From positions 62,001 through 126,000 of the forward strand of contig NW_022204507.1 in assembly GCF_008831285.2 (NCBI RefSeq): a stretch of DNA of 64,000 nt, read 5' to 3'. The notes beneath the pieces were generated by a model. The model was not told where the DNA came from. It did not search any database and saw nothing but the letters and a program-made list of their open reading frames with translations. The stretch is from Nymphaea colorata (taxonomy: Eukaryota > Streptophyta > Magnoliopsida > Nymphaeales > Nymphaeaceae). A program made the position numbers and the translations under genes. Shown piece after piece: positions 58,291 to 64,000 of the stretch (positions are counted from its first letter, which is position 1; each line of letters opens with the position of its first letter).

Positions 58291-59505
58291 AGCCTTTGAT
58301 TTTAAAGGATGGTAATGACTAAGTTGGAAAAAAGGAAACTAAGCTGTATTTTCATGAAAGGGGAGTACCCTTTAAAAGAAAGGATGTCGATTAAGGAAAT
58401 TATTTTATTCCCTCCTATGAGTGATATTTTTTTCTCTTGAAAATAAAACTTGGTTTTTATTTTTTCAACTTCATCTCAAACATCTCGCCTCCTTAAAATC
58501 CATGGCTCACACGATATCCATCTAATCAAGCGTATTAGGGTTTGGTAGCTATATCTATAGAAAACTTGAATAGTGATTTTAGATATCAAGAATCATCTAG
58601 CTCACTTGCACAATTGAGAGAAAACAAAGAGAAAATTTTGATAGACATATTCGCTATACAGTATTAATGAACATTTTTTTATAACCAAAGTCACAATTGA
58701 CTCACCGCGATTGACATATACCTATGTTGTTTGAATCGCGATTCAAATCTGCCAAACCAATTTGGGTTTGCTGTGTGTTACTTAATGCTCATTTTTGTAT
58801 TAATATTATTTTACAGATTCTGGGATTTTATTTCATATGCTTATTTATTTATCCAAAAAATAAAATTCACGTGTTTCAGCTGACCGATTCAGCAGCCTGA
58901 CCGATTCGATGGGTTATCTTTTCTTTTTCCAGTAGGAATTCTGAACACTTAATTGGTAAGTTCGTTGCAGGGTGAATAAATGTTCCAACATCAAATTAAC
59001 TCATTATGCAGTCACATTGCAGAGCCTCTGGCTACGTGCCAGTATCATTCGAAAATGAAGCTCTAACGCTAGCTGGAAAATTAATCCCCACAGTTTCCAA
59101 AGAATATAAAGAAGCCTAGTTCTAGTTATGGAAGAAGAAATTTTTCACTTGTACATGCACAAAGAGAAAACAACCTCTGACTCAACAGTAGTTGGTACTT
59201 TGATATTCCAATTCTAGTGCTGGCAAAGTAAAGATTGTCACAGGGACGTGCCATTCAACTTTGGTAGCACAATTCCTAAATAATTGCACGAACAGTTGCA
59301 TGGGAACAAGAACATCACGAAAATTTTTAGATATTTAAAATTAGAGAACTTCATTTTGATTGGAAAATAAAAAAGAACTCATGTCCATAGTGGCTATTAT
59401 AAAATAAAAGATTGGATTCAATCTGCTAATATTAACTTAGTTGTTTGATCACATGCACCCAAGTATATATATTGCCCATAGAAACCAATTTTGCAACAAC
59501 CAGCA

Positions 59506-61883
59506 GAATTTTGGCCGATTAAAATTTAATCAATGGCCAACCGATTGGATCAGATAGCAAACTGAGCCGAAGATTTCGGATCAAGTTCCAACTCGGCCGA
59601 TTTTACTTGGTCCTTTTTATCATATCGTTCTCATAAAACATGGCGATATCTGGGGCTTTACCCCACAGGAAAAGACCCGTTTGGAAATACACATCTTTTG
59701 TGATGCCCAATAGACTTGTTAATCTTCTATATATATGTATATACACTACTATAAATAGTACATGGTTCCATGTAGGCATTTTCATTCCATTGCATGGTTA
59801 TTTTACCATTTATTTTTCAATGTAGTTTTTTTTATCACATGTCTACCGGTCCATCATGTCAAAATCTTTTTAGTTACAAGAACCAGCTTTTTATTTTACC
59901 CACGAGTCGAATTTAGGTGATCTAACATTTTATTATTGTAATATGTTTAGGGCACATATATATATATATATATACATATTTCGCAATAAACTTGACAATG
60001 TGCTGATCATGGTACGCCAACTGGATTAATCTCTGCATTGGCAGTGTTTTGTGTTGGAAAACTAATTAAGCACCGGGAGACATATTTGTTCTTGTCGCTT
60101 CCATGCTAGGGACTATGAAATTAATCAGATTTAATCCTTTGACTGGGTATAACAATATATGTGAAGCCAAGTAATATTTTGAAGTGGTAATCCGAATCAG
60201 CATATTCCTGCAAAACTACAGGCTTTTGAAAACCTGTTGGGTTGTATTGCACATAGTTGGCAAACTTGCTGGGCTGACTCAGGAATTGCTTGAGTCAGCT
60301 CGTATTGCCTACAAATCTGGCCACGAGTTAAGGTATGAGCGAGTTAGAACTTGACTCACCCCTAACTCGACCCAACTGGATGAAAATTGTCATTGACTTG
60401 CCCAAAATCGCACCGCCTTGTCTAAAATTGTCTTACTCGGTTGCAGTAAAAATACATTGGAAAGTAACCATTTGGGGAGTTACAGACTGTACTTCATTGA
60501 TATCCTATAAAAATAGCATTGTCACCAGACTCGGCTCAGTTTATAACTCAACTGGTTGACCCAGTGACTCCAACTTGGTCTTCTACCGATCCGAATTAGA
60601 GTTAGAGTTAGGAATTTGCCAATTATGGTATTACATTTATAAAAGAAATGAGTAATAGTCACAAAGTCAAAGAAATACATTAATTAAACAAAGGGAAATA
60701 GTAAGGTCGCGCCAATGACGGCTTCAAGTAGCACCATCTTTGTGGGACATGAGTCGAGTCAATTCACATGGTTCAATGTCGATTACGCTACTCATGGCCT
60801 ACCTACCAATGGACACAGGCTTTTTCTTCCTCCACTTTCCTTTTCAAGGTTTCTGCATGCGTGTTTTTTTTTCCTTGTCAATGATCTTTATTGGTGCAAA
60901 AAATCATCAGTAAAAAATGGGAACCATCAGTCACAAGTTTACTGATGTGATTGATGATGTCAAGGAAGCGTGCCAACGATATTTTTTGCTGAAGTAATTT
61001 GCACACGTCAGTGAAGAGGATAATGATTCTCGAGAAAGAATGAGCAAAAAACATAGCATCATTTTGGATACCCTTGATTTAATAGTATTCGAGATCTTCA
61101 AGACTTGAAAACTGTAGATAATTTAAGACTAGACTCATTCCCCTCTGATCTTAAATCCTATTTTTTCTTAATGCAAAGAACTAAAACAAAAGCATGCTAC
61201 ATAAGATCTATATCAAATAATTCATAGATTGCAAATCTAACGCTATCAAACACCCCACTAATATGGTAAGTAATTAAGATGGTGTGTAATTCTTTGAGAA
61301 ACTAAGTCTACCAACCCAGACTTTCACTGACATTTGCTTGTGGAAAACATGTCAGCAACAGTTTCCTTTCATGTGTTTGGAAATAGTAGCACATTGTTAT
61401 TGCTTCATGAATTTGTCCCAAAACATTAGGTCAAATTCATGAAACTTTATAACTACTGTTCTATAAACCTGCCTCATTTTTTTGAGTCACATTCATGAGA
61501 TAATAACAATATATTACTGATGCCAAATGACCCCTTCATGTCGCTAAAGAATATGGGTCATGTATCTCCTCTATCAGCATGCTGACTTTTTATTTCGCCA
61601 GATTTCTAGGTATGCACAAGGCTATTAAGCTGTGGGCTAGGTTTTCAGAGTTAGCATGAGTGGGTGATTGACTAACTATCCCTTGTCTCAATAATTGAGC
61701 TAAAATGTTGAAGTTCAAGTGAATGCATAATATACCAAAATTGATATGAAATGAAGACTTCATGTTGGTGTCATTTTCTAAGTCTCGGTTGGATTTTTTA
61801 TCGAAAAAGGAAAAGATTTGTGAGCCAAATCCTTCTATATTGTCCCTTGGAAACTTAAAAAGACAATAATGCAAGAATCTGCT
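59506..61883. repeat. Nested tandem duplication, copy D1 (unit 4)
   Basis: Colinear with D1 of unit 3, including the MITE at 60252-60627. Period to D2 is about 2378 bp. Confidence 0.82.
60252..60627. mobile_element. 376-bp hAT-like MITE (unit 4)
   Basis: Same element as 34529-34898, with flanks GTATTGCA (60244-60251) and GTATTACA (60628-60635) and TIRs CATAGTTGGCAAA / TTTGCCAATTATG. The mismatched target base differs between units 3 and 4 (C versus G), showing independent drift after duplication. Confidence 0.8.
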
Positions 61884-62876
61884 GAATTTCAGCCGATTAA
61901 AATAGAATTAATGGCAAACTGATTGGATCTGATGGCAAACTTGAGCCAAAGATTTTGGATCAAGTTTCAACTAATTGGCCGATCTTGGTCATTTTCATCT
62001 CATCGTTCTCAAAACATGACGATATAAGGGGCTTTTTCCAATGTGAGTGGTCGATCACAGGCTTCTCTTCCACTCTTCCTTTCTCAAGGTTTCTGCATGA
62101 TTGTTTCCAATTTCCTTCTCAATGTTCCTGCAATTCATGACTAGTCCCGCAAGAAAAACACGATCTTCATTGGTGCCAAACATCACCAGTTAAAAAAAAA
62201 ACATCAGTCACATTCTATATGTCAAAGAAGGGCATGCCAGTGATGTTTGCACACGTGAGTGAGGATGAAAATGACTCTTGCAAAAGAATGAGACAAAAAG
62301 AGCATCATTTAGGATAGAATTCATACATAGTCTAGTATTTGAGATCTTCAAGATTTGAAATCCAAGGACTTTCCCACCCTCTTCACTCTGATCTTAAATC
62401 CAATCTTTTGTCACTGCAAAAAATTAAGATAAGGATGTTTTTACCACATCAGCAAAAGCATGCCACATAAGGTCTACATCAGATAATTCATAGATTTTTA
62501 ATCAGAGGCTATCAAACATCCCCACAATAAAGCTTGATTGATAGTGTCTGTAATACTTTGAGAAACTAAGGCTAACTCCCTGGAGTTTCACTGACATTTG
62601 CTCATGGAAAACATATCCACTGAGAGTTCCCTTCTTGTCGCTAAAGAATATGGGTCACGTATTTCCTCGTTCGGCATGCTGATTTTGATTTGGTCAGATT
62701 TCTAAGTATGCTTCTGGCTATTCAACAGTGGGCTAGGTTTTCAGAATTGGCAAGAGTGGGTTATTGACTAACCATTCGTTTTCTAGATTATTGACTTTGA
62801 GTTGAAGTTCAAGTGGGTGCATAATATCACAAAATTGAGATGAAACACAAACTTCATGTTGGTTGCATTTTCTACC
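61884..62876. repeat. Nested tandem duplication, copy D2 (unit 4)
   Basis: Colinear with D2 of unit 3, but keeps about 100 bp (62205-62300) that unit 3 lost. Also lacks the MITE-containing part of D1. Confidence 0.8.
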
Positions 62877-63385
62877 AAGTTACCATTTCAAGGCATTGCT
62901 AACTCTAGCAAAGACCTGTCTACTGCAGAGGATCAATGGAAGGTTTCAAGAGTCTGCTAATCCATATCAAGACTCTACTTCCTCAATGCAGGGAGACATA
63001 CCTCGAGTCTAGGCCCGTTCTAATGCCTAGTTTTTAGGCCCTCCTCTACATGATGATTTTTAATTTCATAAGGTGACGTTTAATGGCACTGGGATTATCA
63101 AATTTTTTGAATTTTAATTCCAGAATATTAATTCTAGAACCCAGTGGAAGAGGAACCTTATTTCCTATTCCAAGTTCAAGTAGTGTTTGATGGAAGATGA
63201 CTTTAATGCTTATGTTTGATAGACACAAGCAAAAGAATTTGCGACAGTTGAAATATTTTAATAACCAATATTTCAAAAATTTCTAAAAGGCTATGAAGCA
63301 ATAATCATTAAACTTTTTTTATAGAAGAATCTGGCCGTTTTGAAAATCTTTGAGAATTTCAGGGGCCAACTTAAGATGTTTGATA

Positions 63386-64000
63386 CATAATTAGCCAATC
63401 CAGTGATCTGACTCAGGAATCATTGGAGTCGGGTCGGGATCATTCATTTACTGGGCCACCGGTTAGGACCCAAGTGATACACTCCAAGACTCGCTCTTGG
63501 CAGAGAATCGGCAGACCCGGTGGTTCGTTAACTTGGTTGTGAATTGTCTGAGTCTGACATGATACGAGTCTTTATGATAAGGAATGAAACTACTGATAAA
63601 AAATGATTTTCATCTGGTTTTTTTTTTCTGAAACCAGTGTAGAAAATTGTTGCATAGTGAACAAAAAATTGTTGTAGCGCCCTGCATTATATTTCTGCCT
63701 TGTGTAGGGTCTTGATTCCATGATTTGCAAGTGATAGACGACGGGCTATGGGCTACGATGGCTCAGCACCATACTCAGCCATGTGTCTTTGTCTTTGTGT
63801 CTCTCTCTTTCTTGGGCTGTCCTTTTCTCTCTCGTAGATAGTCAGTTGGCCTCCCTCAGGCTGTGACAGACAGACTGTCAACTACAATGACGCTGGTAAC
63901 CCCCAAGAGGTTAGGGGGTGCTAGAAATCTCCCTCTCTCCCACTTTCCCACTTCTTTACAATGGATGCTGGATGGCTGGTTGCATGTCGATGTGAGTCTG
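63386..64000. mobile_element. TIR element related to the MITE, cut by window end (unit 4)
   Basis: Same left end (CATAATTAGCCAATCCAG) and interior as 37556-38257. The right end lies beyond 64000. Confidence 0.6.

Larger units (their letters stand above)
50322..64000. repeat. Tandem array unit 4 (partial, runs off the window)
   Basis: Fourth copy, colinear with 23343 to about 38150 of unit 3. It has one clear deletion at about 53632, where the Gly/Ala repeat exon joins directly to sequence equivalent to 27875 and about 1.1 kb is missing. It shares the nested 2.4-kb duplication, the MITE and the 700-bp TIR element with unit 3. By analogy the sequence beyond 64000 should hold the foldback, the ancient block and the copia remnant. 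Confidence 0.92.

Overview
This is nuclear DNA from a flowering plant. It has no operons or compact bacterial-style genes. It is AT-rich with long (CT)n/(AT)n microsatellites, and it carries spliced-looking gene fragments, hAT DNA transposons with 8-bp target duplications, and a degenerate Ty1/copia retrotransposon. I cannot name the species from sequence alone. I find no intact, recognisable cellular protein gene, and most open frames here are short and probably spurious.

The dominant structure is a head-to-tail array of four copies of one segment. Unit 1 is 1-14037, unit 2 is 14038-23342, unit 3 is 23343-50321, and unit 4 is 50322-64000 (cut by the window edge). Unit 3 (about 27 kb) looks like the fullest form. 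Unit 1 (14 kb) and unit 2 (9.3 kb) appear to derive from it by different large deletions, because each cuts a copia element at a different point. Unit 4 follows unit 3 colinearly as far as the window reaches. The copies differ by scattered substitutions and many indels, so they are not a simple assembly echo.

Each unit reads, left to right: a purine/pyrimidine-rich leader; a 1.1-kb non-autonomous hAT element in an identical target site (AGCATTCC); an (AT)n tract; a minus-strand exon-like segment coding Pro-rich and Gly/Ala/Ser-rich tandem repeats; further minus-strand exon-like segments (E3, then E2 and E1) with recognisable splice signals and a TATA motif; two compound (CT)n(AT)n microsatellites; then, in units 3 and 4, a nested 2.4-kb tandem duplication containing a 370-bp hAT-like MITE, and a 700-bp TIR element. 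Unit 3 continues with a foldback element (39.4 kb), an older and much more diverged copy of the minus-strand gene block (41.6-46.3 kb), and the copia RT/RNase H remnant (46.9-48.5 kb).

The most interesting items are: (1) the layered duplication history, with an ancient block duplication, a 2.4-kb tandem duplication, a 27-kb array, and a 1.2-kb duplication inside unit 1 that copied one hAT end; (2) an unrecognised multi-exon minus-strand gene family, whose small 5' exons share a residue pattern and splice sites between close and ancient copies but now carry stops or broken donors; and (3) an 18-bp perfect palindrome kept symmetrical by paired changes in different units.
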